Of a stretch of DNA of 64,000 bases, positions 1 through 7,623 are shown one piece after another; the stretch's first letter is position 1; the number at the start of each line of letters is the position of its first letter. Under the pieces are notes generated by a model. That model did not search any database, was not told where the DNA came from, and saw nothing but the letters and a program-made list of their open reading frames with translations. A program made the position numbers and the translations under genes. The stretch comes from an uncultured Blautia sp. (lineage in GTDB: Bacteria > Bacillota > Clostridia > Lachnospirales > Lachnospiraceae): NCBI RefSeq assembly GCF_934371575.1, contig NZ_CAKRNY010000015.1:1-64000 (forward strand), given 5' to 3'.

Positions 1-543
1 CAATACATCCTGGCTGGTTTTGGAATCCAGATTGCCGGTGGGTTCATCTGCCAGAATGATAGCGGGTGCTGCCGCCAAAGCACGGGCGATTGCCACACGC
101 TGCTGCTGACCGCCTGAGAGCTGATTGGGCAGCGCATCCAGACGGTCGCTCAGTCCAAGGGTCTGCACGATCTGCTGCACAAAAGCCTTGTTTACCTTTC
201 CACCATCCAGCTCAATGGGTAGAACGATATTTTCATACACATTCAGCACCGGAACAAGATTATATGCTTGAAACACAAAGCCAATTTTTCTACGGCGGAA
301 GATGGTCAGGGCTTCATCCTTCAAGGAGAAAATATCCTGTCCGTCCACCCTGACTGTGCCGCTTGTAGGGCGATCCAGCCCACCCAGCATGTGTAGCAGC
401 GTGGATTTGCCGGAGCCGGATGTGCCGACAATTGCAACAAATTCGCCCTTCTTTACACTTAAATCAACTCCATCCAGTGCATGAACCGCATTATTGCCGG
501 AGCCATAAATTTTTTTCAGGTCTTTTGCCTGTAAAACCTCCAT
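1..543 (-). CDS. ABC transporter ATP-binding protein, BceA/MacB-like (3' end outside window)
   Basis: ATPase subunit expected to energise a membrane-bound MacB/FtsX-type permease such as the Bce or Vex antimicrobial-peptide resistance and sensing transporters. The 181 residues in the window show Walker A GTSGSGKST near residue 40, the Q-loop region FVFQAYNLVP, the signature LSGGQQQR and Walker B IILADEPTGNLD. The insertion and the ADEPTGNLDS wording are typical of the LolD/MacB/BceA branch. The start is set by a GGAGGT site eight bases before the ATG. It lies downstream of the kinase gene on the same strand, and the permease would be expected beyond base 1. The gene is preceded by a strong hairpin terminator (560-608) with its ribosome site directly after the U-run, so expression may depend on read-through. 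Function is assigned by family; the exported compound is unknown. Confidence 0.88.
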   Translation of the reverse strand, partial: MEVLQAKDLKKIYGSGNNAVHALDGVDLSVKKGEFVAIVGTSGSGKSTLLHMLGGLDRPTSGTVRVDGQDIFSLKDEALTIFRRRKIGFVFQAYNLVPVLNVYENIVLPIELDGGKVNKAFVQQIVQTLGLSDRLDALPNQLSGGQQQRVAIARALAAAPAIILADEPTGNLDSKTSQDVL

Positions 544-559
544 AAATGAGTACCTCCAT

Positions 560-608
560 GAAAAAATCTGTATGTATGAAAGGAAATGATCCTTTGATAC
601 ATACAGAT
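560..608 (-). terminator. Hairpin terminator or attenuator before the ABC ATPase
   Basis: On the minus strand a 12-bp perfect stem (ATCTGTATGTAT at 597-608 pairing with 566-577) is followed by six U residues. The GGAGGT ribosome site of the ATPase follows at once. No convincing promoter is visible between hairpin and gene, so this may be a regulated attenuator rather than a simple operon end. A 38-codon reading frame (632 to 516, minus) runs through the hairpin. Confidence 0.75.
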
Positions 609-678
609 TATCGCATAGGATTCTTTCCACATTCTTTCCGGCGGAAAATGAAATCTAACAATTTTGATAGAATTGTTG

Positions 679-1578
679 TTATTTCGGCAGAAATATGGAA
701 AACGTACTTCCTTTTCCCGGAACGGAAGCAACCTTGATATAACCGCCCTCGCCGGATATGATCTGTCGGGCAAGGTATAAGCCGATGCCCACACCTTCTT
801 GTTTCTGCACACTATTTGAGCGGTAAAAGCGAGCAAATATCTCCGCTTGCTCACTTTCCGAAATGCCTGTGCCAGTATCTGATATATCAATCCTTGCAAA
901 CATTTCGTAGCTTATAGCAGAAATAGTAATGGTGCCATGCTCCGTATATTTGATGGCATTGTCTACGATATTAGCCAGCGCTTCCGCTGTCCATTTGAAG
1001 TCGAATACAGCAAAAGCATCGGTATCCTGCATTTGCAAAGACAATCCTTTTTCAGAAGCCTTGGCGGTATATTGTTCTACTACGCTTTCAAGCAGCGGCT
1101 GCAGCGCTGCTTGTTGAGGGGCGAGTGAAATGATCCCGTTTTCCAGTCTGGAAAGCTTTACGAGAGAATCGATCAGAAATCGCAGTTTTTCCGATTGTTT
1201 GTACAGCGCCTCCACATTTGCCTTCGCCGATGCAGGCAGAGTTTCCTCCATCAAAAGCTCGCTGTATAACAGCAGGTTTGCAATTGGCGTTTTTGTCTGG
1301 TGGGAGATGTCCGCAATCAAGGTTTTGATTTTGTCTTTTTCCTGCGCTACATTTCGAGAAGATGCTTCTGCGGCAGAAAGATAGTGTGCAAACTTTGTTT
1401 CCAAAGCAGACAGCTGGCTTTCATCAAAATTGGTTTCAGAAAAGGAGCCGGTCATGGCAGCGTCCAGCATCCTTTCGATTTCTTCCATCGTTTTTCTGGC
1501 CTTTCTCCGCTCCCATAACACAACAGCTGCCGCCGCCAGAAAACACAGCAGTATGATCACAATGCCGGTTTTATTCAT
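679..1578 (-). CDS. Sensor histidine kinase, single N-terminal membrane segment
   Basis: Membrane histidine kinase of 299 residues that autophosphorylates and passes phosphate to the regulator encoded just upstream. Residues 4-22 are a membrane segment with only a few residues outside, so there is almost no extracellular sensor domain. The HisKA H-box ISHQTKTPI puts the phospho-acceptor at His93. The HATPase domain shows the N box (DNAIKYTE), G1 (DTGTGI) and G2 (GVGIGLYLAR). Small kinases without a sensor domain, paired with an OmpR regulator and an ABC transporter, are known from BceS/VncS-type systems, where the transporter itself does the sensing. The ATG lies within the end of the regulator gene (8-base overlap), so the two are translationally coupled. 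Confidence 0.92.
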   Translation of the reverse strand: MNKTGIVIILLCFLAAAAVVLWERRKARKTMEEIERMLDAAMTGSFSETNFDESQLSALETKFAHYLSAAEASSRNVAQEKDKIKTLIADISHQTKTPIANLLLYSELLMEETLPASAKANVEALYKQSEKLRFLIDSLVKLSRLENGIISLAPQQAALQPLLESVVEQYTAKASEKGLSLQMQDTDAFAVFDFKWTAEALANIVDNAIKYTEHGTITISAISYEMFARIDISDTGTGISESEQAEIFARFYRSNSVQKQEGVGIGLYLARQIISGEGGYIKVASVPGKGSTFSIFLPK

Positions 1579-2248
1579 CTTTTATCACCCAGCTATAACC
1601 GATTCCATAGACGGTTTTAATGTATTTCTGTGCACCAAGCTTATCCCTCAGACGCTTGATCGTAACAGACAAAGCATTTTCATCCACATATTCTGCGCCA
1701 TCTGTCCAGATCCGGTCGACAAGGTCTCCACGGGTCATGGTTCGACCACGGTTTTCAACAAGCAGACGCAGTAATTTTTGTTCTGTTTTACTCAATTCCA
1801 CTTTTGAATCTCCCGCATAAAAGGTCATCGCCTCAAAGTCAAATTGAAAAAGATCAATACGGATCGGCGCATTTTTATGGTTTGACGCTTGCTTTCGCAG
1901 TTGGGTATTCACCCTTGCCCGCAAAACCGAAAGAGAAAAGGGCTTGGTAATGTAATCATCAGCGCCCCTCTCCAGTCCGTCTACGATGTCCAGATCGGTG
2001 TCATTGGCAGTCAGCAGAATAACAGGAACTCCGGGCATGTTTTCCTTGACCTCCCGGAGCAGCTCAAGCCCACTGCCATCCGGCAGATTGATATCCAACA
2101 GGATCAGGGATACACCGCCGCAAAGCAGCTGTTCCTTCGCCGTTTTTAGGTCTTGGCAGGAAATGATCTGCCGAGCATCTGCTTTCAGTGCTTTGCATAA
2201 GCCTTGATTCAAACCGATATCATCTTCAACAATCAGTAATTGCTCCAT
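1571..2248 (-). CDS. OmpR/PhoB-family response regulator
   Basis: Two-domain response regulator of 225 residues. The N-terminal receiver has the acidic pair in IVEDD, phospho-acceptor Asp52 in LLDINLPDG, a conserved Thr in LLTAND and Lys in ITKPF. The C-terminal winged helix ends with the recognition helix ENALSVTIKRLRDKLG. The start was taken at the ATG at 2248 because GAGGGAG lies eight bases before it; a longer frame adds eight residues without a better site. It forms an operon with the kinase (8-base overlap) and lies upstream of the ABC ATPase, which it probably regulates. Confidence 0.93.
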   Translation of the reverse strand: MEQLLIVEDDIGLNQGLCKALKADARQIISCQDLKTAKEQLLCGGVSLILLDINLPDGSGLELLREVKENMPGVPVILLTANDTDLDIVDGLERGADDYITKPFSLSVLRARVNTQLRKQASNHKNAPIRIDLFQFDFEAMTFYAGDSKVELSKTEQKLLRLLVENRGRTMTRGDLVDRIWTDGAEYVDENALSVTIKRLRDKLGAQKYIKTVYGIGYSWVIKDE

Positions 2249-2707
2249 ATATCTCACTCCCTCGTTATTCAAATGCCACCATTATTTCCTTGGGCAATTT
2301 TTCGTTCTCACAGTTCAGAAGATAGGCTATTGGCTATTGCTCTGTTTGCAAATTTGTTTGTTTTCACTGTATCCCAATCAGCAAGCCGGATGATCTATGC
2401 TGTGTCGTTTTTTTACTTTCTTAATTGTATCATGCTAATGTAAAGAAATCCATATTCTCTGAAAAGTTGTCCTGTTTTTTGAAAAATCCGGCATAACCAT
2501 AGTAGAAAGAGTCAAACACCTGCTAATCACGCGGGTATGGGGATTTATGGGCGTGGAAGCTGTTGCAAGACCTCATATAAATGGTTTTTTCCTTTATTTG
2601 GGCTGTTTCTATGTTCCTTTGCCGGCTTGGAACGGGAAAAATTTGTATGTTCACGTAGTTCGGTTCGGCAAAGAAGATAATCGGTACTTAAAACATAAAA
2701 AAACATC
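2249..2707. other. Intergenic stretch, nothing firmly identified
   Basis: About 460 bases between the divergent regulator gene and the riboswitch promoter. A short hydrophobic frame (2240-2443, plus) and a 47-codon frame near 2537 lack ribosome sites and resemble nothing I recognise. The stretch must hold the promoter of the two-component operon on the minus strand; a poor match (TTTTCA, 17 bases, TACATT) is all I see. Confidence 0.4.
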
Positions 2708-2736
2708 TTGATTTTCATGAATACTTATGATATGAT
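2708..2736 (+). promoter_or_regulatory. Sigma-A promoter for riboswitch-hflKC transcript
   Basis: TTGATT (2708-2713), a 17-base spacer, then TATGAT (2731-2736). The expected transcript start, near 2743, falls exactly at the first bases of the aptamer, which supports both calls. Confidence 0.75.
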
Positions 2737-2743
2737 ACCGCTC

Positions 2744-2866
2744 AAAGAAAAGGGAGTAGCGGCCATGAAGAGATAAATGGAATTCCATTTTTTCTGAATG
2801 GTGCATAAATGCGTCAGAACGGTAGATGAAACTACCCGCATTATGAGATAATCAGCGAGACTTTTA
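2744..2866 (+). promoter_or_regulatory. yybP-ykoY (Mn2+) riboswitch aptamer
   Basis: The conserved 5' element AAGGGAGTAGC is at 2750-2760. The family's GCGTCA plus stem GGTAG/CTACC plus CCGC arm spans about 2811-2839, a short hairpin ATTAT-GAG-ATAAT follows, and the conserved 3' element CAGCGAGACTTTT (2853-2865) closes P1 by pairing CTTTT with AAAAG. Order and wording match yybP-ykoY aptamers as known from Lactococcus and Bacillus, which bind Mn2+. The 3' P1 arm is shared with a terminator stem, so metal binding is expected to prevent termination and turn the downstream genes on. The family call is from memory of the consensus. Confidence 0.87.
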
Positions 2867-2909
2867 TTTCAGGCATTATAACAGTGCCTGGGATAAAAGT
2901 CTTTTTTTT
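2858..2909 (+). terminator. Riboswitch expression-platform terminator
   Basis: A continuous stem of about 18 bp pairs 2858-2875 with 2885-2902: ten perfect pairs, two U-G wobbles, then CAGGCA/TGCCTG. A U-run follows at 2903-2909. Its 5' arm uses the same bases (AGACTTTT) that close the aptamer's P1, so aptamer and terminator are mutually exclusive. Confidence 0.9.
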
Positions 2910-2953
2910 CCCTTTTTGAAAACTATTGTTGGTAAGAGAAATGGAGGAGAAAA

Positions 2954-3916
2954 ATGAGTAAGCGAAATGGAAAAATGAAATATCTGGCAATCGGTGCTGC
3001 CGGGCTTATAGTGGCAGGGGGATTAGCGCTGGATGCAACTTACCAGATTCAGGAGCAGGAACAGGCAGTACTCACAACCTTTGGAGTGCCAAAGGCAGTG
3101 ACTGAAACGGGATTACATTTCAAAGTCCCTTTTGTACAGCAGGTGCAGAAGGTAAATACCACGATCCAGGGATTTCCAATTGGATACAGTATGGGAAACA
3201 ATGCGGTAGTGGAAAATGAAGGAATCATGATCACTTCGGATTACAATTTTATTGATGTGGATTTCTTTGTTGAATATCGAATTTCAGAACCTGTAAAATA
3301 TCTTTACACATCTGAGCAGCCGGAAGAGATTTTAAAAAATATTGCGCAAAGCTGTATCCGAACTGTGATAGCAAGCTATAATGTGGATGAGGTTCTGACC
3401 ACCGGAAAAGGAGAAATCCAGAGCAAGATCAAAGAAATGATTTTGAATCAGATGGAGGAACAGGATCTGGGAATTCAATTGGTTAACATAACAATACAGG
3501 ATTCCGAGCCGCCTACTGAAGAAGTGATGAAAGCATTTAAAGAGGTGGAAACCGCAAAACAGGGAAAAGAAACGGCGCTTAACAATGCTAATAAATACAG
3601 GAACGAAAAGCTTCCCGAAGCGCAGGCCCAGGCAGACCAGATCATTCAGGATGCGGAGGCACAAAAACAGGTGAGGATCAATGAGGCAGAAGCTGAGGTG
3701 GCAAGATTTAATGCAATGTATGAGGAATATGTGAAGAATCCTGAGACCACAAAAATGCGAATGTTCTATGAAACCATGGAAGATGTGCTGCCTGGTATGA
3801 AGATTGTGATCGACAACGGAAGCGGCGTGGAAAAGATATTGCCGCTGGATTCTTTTTCCGGAGACTGGAAAACAGAAGAAGATACAAGTGAAGATACAAG
3901 CGAAGAAACTAAGTGA
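2954..3916 (+). CDS. hflK: HflK-like SPFH/band 7 membrane protein
   Basis: Membrane-anchored SPFH-domain protein of 320 residues. Residues 8-27 form the N-terminal anchor, then a band 7 domain begins with the family wording EQEQAVLTTFGVPKAVTETGLHF. A long charged helix with Ala/Glu repeats follows (residues ~195-260), and the tail is acidic with repeated EDTSE. In E. coli HflK pairs with HflC to form a cage around FtsH; this pairing is inferred here from the adjacent HflC-like gene. The start ATG follows GGAGG by six bases. The gene is the first one behind the Mn2+ riboswitch. The name is by similarity of the pair; the closest paralogue could also be called a generic prohibitin-like protein. 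Confidence 0.82.
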   Translation: MSKRNGKMKYLAIGAAGLIVAGGLALDATYQIQEQEQAVLTTFGVPKAVTETGLHFKVPFVQQVQKVNTTIQGFPIGYSMGNNAVVENEGIMITSDYNFIDVDFFVEYRISEPVKYLYTSEQPEEILKNIAQSCIRTVIASYNVDEVLTTGKGEIQSKIKEMILNQMEEQDLGIQLVNITIQDSEPPTEEVMKAFKEVETAKQGKETALNNANKYRNEKLPEAQAQADQIIQDAEAQKQVRINEAEAEVARFNAMYEEYVKNPETTKMRMFYETMEDVLPGMKIVIDNGSGVEKILPLDSFSGDWKTEEDTSEDTSEETK

Positions 3917-3953
3917 AGTTAAGATAAGTATCTGATAGAAAGGATAAAAAATT

Positions 3954-4817
3954 ATGAAAATGAAAAAAGCGGCACTTATAGCAGGCATTCTCGGAGCAGT
4001 AATAATTGGCTCTTCCATAACCATAACACAGCAAAATGAATACAAGCTGATCCGTCAGTTTGGTAAAGTTGACAGAGTGATCTGCGAACCGGGAATCAGC
4101 TTTAAAATTCCATTGATAGAAAGGACGCAGTCTTTACCAAAGGAAACGTTGCTATATGATTTGGAAGCATCTGATGTGATTACCAAGGACAAGAAAACCA
4201 TGATCAGTGACAGCTATGTTTTGTGGAGAATCACAGATCCCCTTAAATTTGCACAGACTCTGAACTCTTCTTTGGAAAACAGCGAGAGCCGAATTAATAC
4301 GGCCGTATATAATGCCACAAAAAATGTGATTAGCAGTCTTTCCCAGGACAGAGTGATCACAAGCCGGGACGGAGAATTATCGGATATGGTGATGGAAGCC
4401 ATTGGAGATAATATGGAACAATATGGGATTGAGCTGATTAAATTTGAAACAAAGCAATTGGATCTGCCGGACGATAATAAGGCTGCTGTGTATGAGAGAA
4501 TGATCTCAGAGCGTGATAATATTGCTGCTACATATAAAGCAGAAGGCGATTCAGAAGCAAAAGTAATCCAGAACAAAACAGATAAGGAAGTGACTATTCA
4601 GATTTCAGATGCGAAGAAGCAGGCTGAGATTTTGAAGGCAGAAGGGGAACAGGAATATATGAAAATTCTTTCCCAGGCTTATGGGGAAGATGAGAGAAGA
4701 GAATTTTATTCCTTCGTAAGAAGCCTTGAAGCACTGAAAACTTCTATGCAAGGAGAGAACAAGACCGTTATTTTGTCATCTGATTCCCCGATTGCTCAGA
4801 TTTTTGAGGGAAAATAA
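3954..4817 (+). CDS. hflC: HflC-like SPFH/band 7 membrane protein
   Basis: Second SPFH protein, 287 residues: signal-anchor at residues 5-24, band 7 domain with QNEYKLIRQFGKVDRV and EPGISFKIP, then a helical stretch with ISERDNIAATYKAEGDSEA. That stretch is a hallmark of HflC (the ERxxIAxxyrAEGeaEA pattern). It ends with a short C-terminal segment. It lies 37 bases after the HflK-like gene with its own AAGG site, so the two are cotranscribed from the riboswitch promoter. The expected role is to form a hetero-oligomeric membrane microdomain with the upstream product and to modulate FtsH proteolysis; no FtsH gene is in the window. Confidence 0.85.
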   Translation: MKMKKAALIAGILGAVIIGSSITITQQNEYKLIRQFGKVDRVICEPGISFKIPLIERTQSLPKETLLYDLEASDVITKDKKTMISDSYVLWRITDPLKFAQTLNSSLENSESRINTAVYNATKNVISSLSQDRVITSRDGELSDMVMEAIGDNMEQYGIELIKFETKQLDLPDDNKAAVYERMISERDNIAATYKAEGDSEAKVIQNKTDKEVTIQISDAKKQAEILKAEGEQEYMKILSQAYGEDERREFYSFVRSLEALKTSMQGENKTVILSSDSPIAQIFEGK

Positions 4818-4879
4818 TAAAAATTCTTGCATCTGCCGGCATTGACGTATATCATAAGGAACATAAGGAGTGACAAAAG

Positions 4880-5152
4880 ATGGCGATAGTGAGAAAACAC
4901 ATATATTTTTCCGGGCAGGTGCAGGGCGTTGGATTTCGTTACCGTGCAAAAAATGCGGCGAGAGCCAATGATCTTACCGGCTGGGTGGACAATCTGTGGG
5001 ATGGCAGAGTGGAAATGGAAGTCCAGGGAGAGCTTTCCGGAATTGAGCGCATGATTCAGGAAATCGAGATGGGAAGTTTTATCCGGATTGAGAATTATCA
5101 GATGGAAGACCTGCCGGTGGATGAAAGCGAGTGGAGCTTTTATTCGAAATGA
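4880..5152 (+). CDS. acyP: Acylphosphatase
   Basis: Small cytosolic enzyme of 90 residues that hydrolyses acyl phosphates. The active-site loop GQVQGVGFR gives the phosphate-binding Arg20, and GWVDN gives the catalytic Asn38, at the standard spacing. Length is normal. GGAG lies ahead of the ATG. It may be the last gene of the hflKC transcript (62-base gap), but a possible promoter of its own (TTGCAT, 17 bases, TATCAT at 4827-4855) is present. It is closed by a clear terminator. Confidence 0.95.
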   Translation: MAIVRKHIYFSGQVQGVGFRYRAKNAARANDLTGWVDNLWDGRVEMEVQGELSGIERMIQEIEMGSFIRIENYQMEDLPVDESEWSFYSK

Positions 5153-5157
5153 AAAGG

Positions 5158-5198
5158 AATGCCAGGAGCAATGAAAATTTTGCTTCTGGTATTTTTTT
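5158..5198 (+). terminator. Intrinsic terminator after acyP
   Basis: A stem of AATGCCAG-AGCAA with TTGCT-CTGGTATT (wobble and one bulge) is followed by seven U residues. Confidence 0.85.
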
Positions 5199-5230
5199 GC
5201 AAATAGCAAAGCAGATATTAAAAAACAGGA

Positions 5231-5259
5231 TTGACAATTATAGGATTGCCCTTTATAAT
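5231..5259 (+). promoter_or_regulatory. Consensus sigma-A promoter of marR-ABC operon
   Basis: A perfect TTGACA (5231-5236), a 17-base spacer and a perfect TATAAT (5254-5259). Such a strong promoter implies tight repression by the adjacent operators. Confidence 0.92.
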
Positions 5260-5261
5260 TA

Positions 5262-5305
5262 GTTCGCACACGAACAGTTCGAACACGAACAGTTCAGGGG
5301 CGAAC
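5262..5305 (+). promoter_or_regulatory. Three tandem operators, GTTCG-N4-CGAAC
   Basis: Three inverted repeats at 5262-5275, 5277-5290 and 5292-5305, each GTTCG, four bases, CGAAC (the third has one mismatch, GTTCA). They repeat with an exact 15-base period and begin at the predicted transcript start. The likely ligand is the MarR protein encoded next. The arms are in the opposite order to a LexA box, so LexA is not the expected binder. Confidence 0.8.
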
Positions 5306-5340
5306 TATTTTTGTCCGGAAGTATATGAAAGAAGGGAAAT

Positions 5341-5841
5341 ATGGAAAAAAAGAAAAAAACGGGTCCTGATGAGTGCTGCCGGGCGGAACGGCATATAGGG
5401 TATGAGGTTCGTACTCTCAATCAGGTAATTGGACGTCTGGTGAATTCATATCAGTCCAAGGTGGATGAGAAAGCCGGAATTAACCGCATGCAGGGTTGGA
5501 TCATTGGTTATCTGTACCGGCATTCAGAAGAAGCTGTTTTCCAGAAAGACCTGGAAGCAGAATTTCAGATGGCGCGTTCTACTGCGTCAGGAATCCTTCA
5601 GGCAATGGAGAAGAAAGGGCTTATTACCAGAGAAGCTATTCCAAGAGATGCCAGACTGAAGCGTCTGGTGCTTACGGAAAAGGGAATGGAATTTCAGATG
5701 GAAATTATGGAGAATTTTGACAGGATCCAGAATGTGTTAAAGTCTGATATTCCCCAGGAAAAACTGGAATGCTTTATGGAAGTTCTGGACATGATCCGGG
5801 AAAATGCCCAAAGAGAGTGCTGTCTGCGGGATGAAAACTAA
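5341..5841 (+). CDS. MarR-family transcriptional repressor
   Basis: Winged-helix regulator of 166 residues with the MarR pattern: dimerisation helix at residues 20-45, recognition helix region QKDLEAEFQMARSTASGILQ, and the wing with the conserved DARLKR(L)VLTEKG, matching the family DxR-x(n)-LTxxG signature. It precedes a two-subunit ABC exporter by 24 bases in one operon. Three palindromic operators over its own transcript start point to autorepression, released by a ligand, perhaps a substrate of the exporter. The N-terminus is Lys-rich, and a Cys pair (residues 12-13) and another near the C-terminus could allow redox sensing; that is only a possibility. Confidence 0.93.
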   Translation: MEKKKKTGPDECCRAERHIGYEVRTLNQVIGRLVNSYQSKVDEKAGINRMQGWIIGYLYRHSEEAVFQKDLEAEFQMARSTASGILQAMEKKGLITREAIPRDARLKRLVLTEKGMEFQMEIMENFDRIQNVLKSDIPQEKLECFMEVLDMIRENAQRECCLRDEN

Positions 5842-5865
5842 CAAAAAAAGAAAGGGGAGAACCTG

Positions 5866-7623
5866 ATGATAAAGACATTACTTGCCCAGGTAAAGGAGTT
5901 TAAGAAGGCCTCCTTCCTCACACCGGTATTTATGATACTGGAGGTTGTGGTGGAGACAATGATTCCTCTTGTAATGGCAGATATGATCGACAACGGTGTG
6001 GAAGCCGGTAATATCAGTTATCTTTACAGAAAAGGTGCCATTATGGCGCTTCTTGCTGTTGCAGGACTTGTTACCGGTATTCTTGGGGGAAAATACGGAG
6101 CATACGCATCCTCCGGTTTTGCCCGTAATCTTCGTAAAGCAATGTATACTAACATTCAGACATTTTCATTTTCAAACATTGACAAGTTCAGTACTGCAAG
6201 CCTGATCACACGTCTGACTACAGACGTGACCAACCTGCAGAATGCATACCAGATGATACTGCGTATGTGTACCCGTGCTCCGGCCAGTCTGATCTGTGCC
6301 ATGGCGATGGCGTTTATGATCAATGCAAGGGTTGCCAGTATTTATCTTATTGCTGTTATTTTCCTTGGAGCTTTTCTGGTATTTATTATGAAGAAGGCGA
6401 CCAGATATTTCCAGGAGGTATTTAAGAAATATGATGACTTAAATGCCAGTGTACAGGAAAATATTAATGCAGTTCGTGTTGTGAAGGCTTATGTACGTGA
6501 AGAATACGAGACTACGAAGTTTCAGAAGGCCTGTAATAAGGTTTATGAAATGTTTGTAAGAGCTGAGAAGCTGGTTGTTATGAACATGCCGGTCATGCAG
6601 TTTACAGTCTATGCATGTATTCTTGGAATCAGCTGGCTGGGTGCTAACATGATCGTTGGCGGAAGTCTGACTACAGGTGAGCTGATGAGTCTTCTTACAT
6701 ATTGTATGAATATTTTGATGAGCCTTATGATGCTCTCAATGGTATTTGTCATGATTACCATGAGTGCCGCCAGTGCAGAGCGTGTAGCTGAGGTTATCAA
6801 TGAGACAGCAGATCTTCGCGATCCGCAGAATCCGGTAATGGAAGTTGCGGATGGAAGTATTGTATTTGACCATGTTGATTTCAGTTATAAGAAGGACAGC
6901 AAGGAGCCGGTGCTGAAGGATATTGATCTTTCTATTCGTGCCGGAGAGACAATCGGTATTATCGGTGGAACCGGAAGTGCAAAATCCAGTCTGGTAAATC
7001 TGATCAGCCGTCTTTATGATGTGAGCAGTGGTTCAGTAAAGGTTGGCGGTGTGGACGTTCGTGAGTATCATATGGAAAGTCTGCGAAATCAGGTAGCAGT
7101 TGTTCTTCAGAAAAATGTGCTGTTTTCCGGTACCATTCTGGAGAATCTGCGCTGGGGAAATAAAGAAGCATCAGAGGAAGAGTGCCGTCGTGCATGTAAG
7201 CTTGCCTGTGCAGATGACTTTATTGAAAAAATGCCGGATAAATATAATACATATATTGAACAGGGGGGAACCAATGTTTCCGGAGGTCAGAAACAGCGTC
7301 TCTGTATTGCCAGAGCGCTTCTTAAGAAACCAAAAGTACTGATCCTGGATGATTCCACAAGTGCAGTAGATACTGCCACGGATGCCCGTATCCGCAGGGC
7401 ATTTGCAGAGGAAATCCCGGAGACTACCAAACTGATCATTGCACAGCGTATTTCCAGTATTCAGAGTGCTGACCGTATTATTGTTATGGATGAAGGCCGG
7501 ATCAGCGGATTTGGAACGCATGAGGAACTGATGCGGACCAATACGATCTATCAGGATGTTTATAATTCCCAGATAAAGGGTGGAGGAGATTTCGATGAGA
7601 ATAGAGGAGGTGATCAGGCATGA
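5866..7623 (+). CDS. Heterodimeric ABC exporter, subunit with degenerate ATPase site
   Basis: Fused exporter half of 585 residues: six membrane helices in residues ~15-310, then a nucleotide-binding domain. Walker A is GGTGSAKSS near residue 367 (Ala in place of the usual Gly), the signature is VSGGQKQR, Walker B is VLILDDSTSAVD with Asp in place of the catalytic Glu, and the switch reads IIAQR with Gln in place of His. These changes match the non-catalytic half of TM287/288-, BmrCD- or EfrCD-type multidrug exporters. It overlaps the next gene by four bases (ATGA), which encodes the catalytic half. Regulation is by the MarR protein upstream. The substrate is unknown. Confidence 0.94.
   Translation: MIKTLLAQVKEFKKASFLTPVFMILEVVVETMIPLVMADMIDNGVEAGNISYLYRKGAIMALLAVAGLVTGILGGKYGAYASSGFARNLRKAMYTNIQTFSFSNIDKFSTASLITRLTTDVTNLQNAYQMILRMCTRAPASLICAMAMAFMINARVASIYLIAVIFLGAFLVFIMKKATRYFQEVFKKYDDLNASVQENINAVRVVKAYVREEYETTKFQKACNKVYEMFVRAEKLVVMNMPVMQFTVYACILGISWLGANMIVGGSLTTGELMSLLTYCMNILMSLMMLSMVFVMITMSAASAERVAEVINETADLRDPQNPVMEVADGSIVFDHVDFSYKKDSKEPVLKDIDLSIRAGETIGIIGGTGSAKSSLVNLISRLYDVSSGSVKVGGVDVREYHMESLRNQVAVVLQKNVLFSGTILENLRWGNKEASEEECRRACKLACADDFIEKMPDKYNTYIEQGGTNVSGGQKQRLCIARALLKKPKVLILDDSTSAVDTATDARIRRAFAEEIPETTKLIIAQRISSIQSADRIIVMDEGRISGFGTHEELMRTNTIYQDVYNSQIKGGGDFDENRGGDQA

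Noticed and set aside
2240..2443. Hydrophobic 67-codon frame
   Set aside because: No ribosome site, overlaps the 5' end of the response-regulator gene, and no homology that I recognise.
5262..5305. LexA/SOS boxes before marR
   Set aside because: Arms are GTTCG...CGAAC, the reverse of the CGAAC-N4-GTTC order seen before uvrA in this window, and no four-base-spaced LexA site is present.
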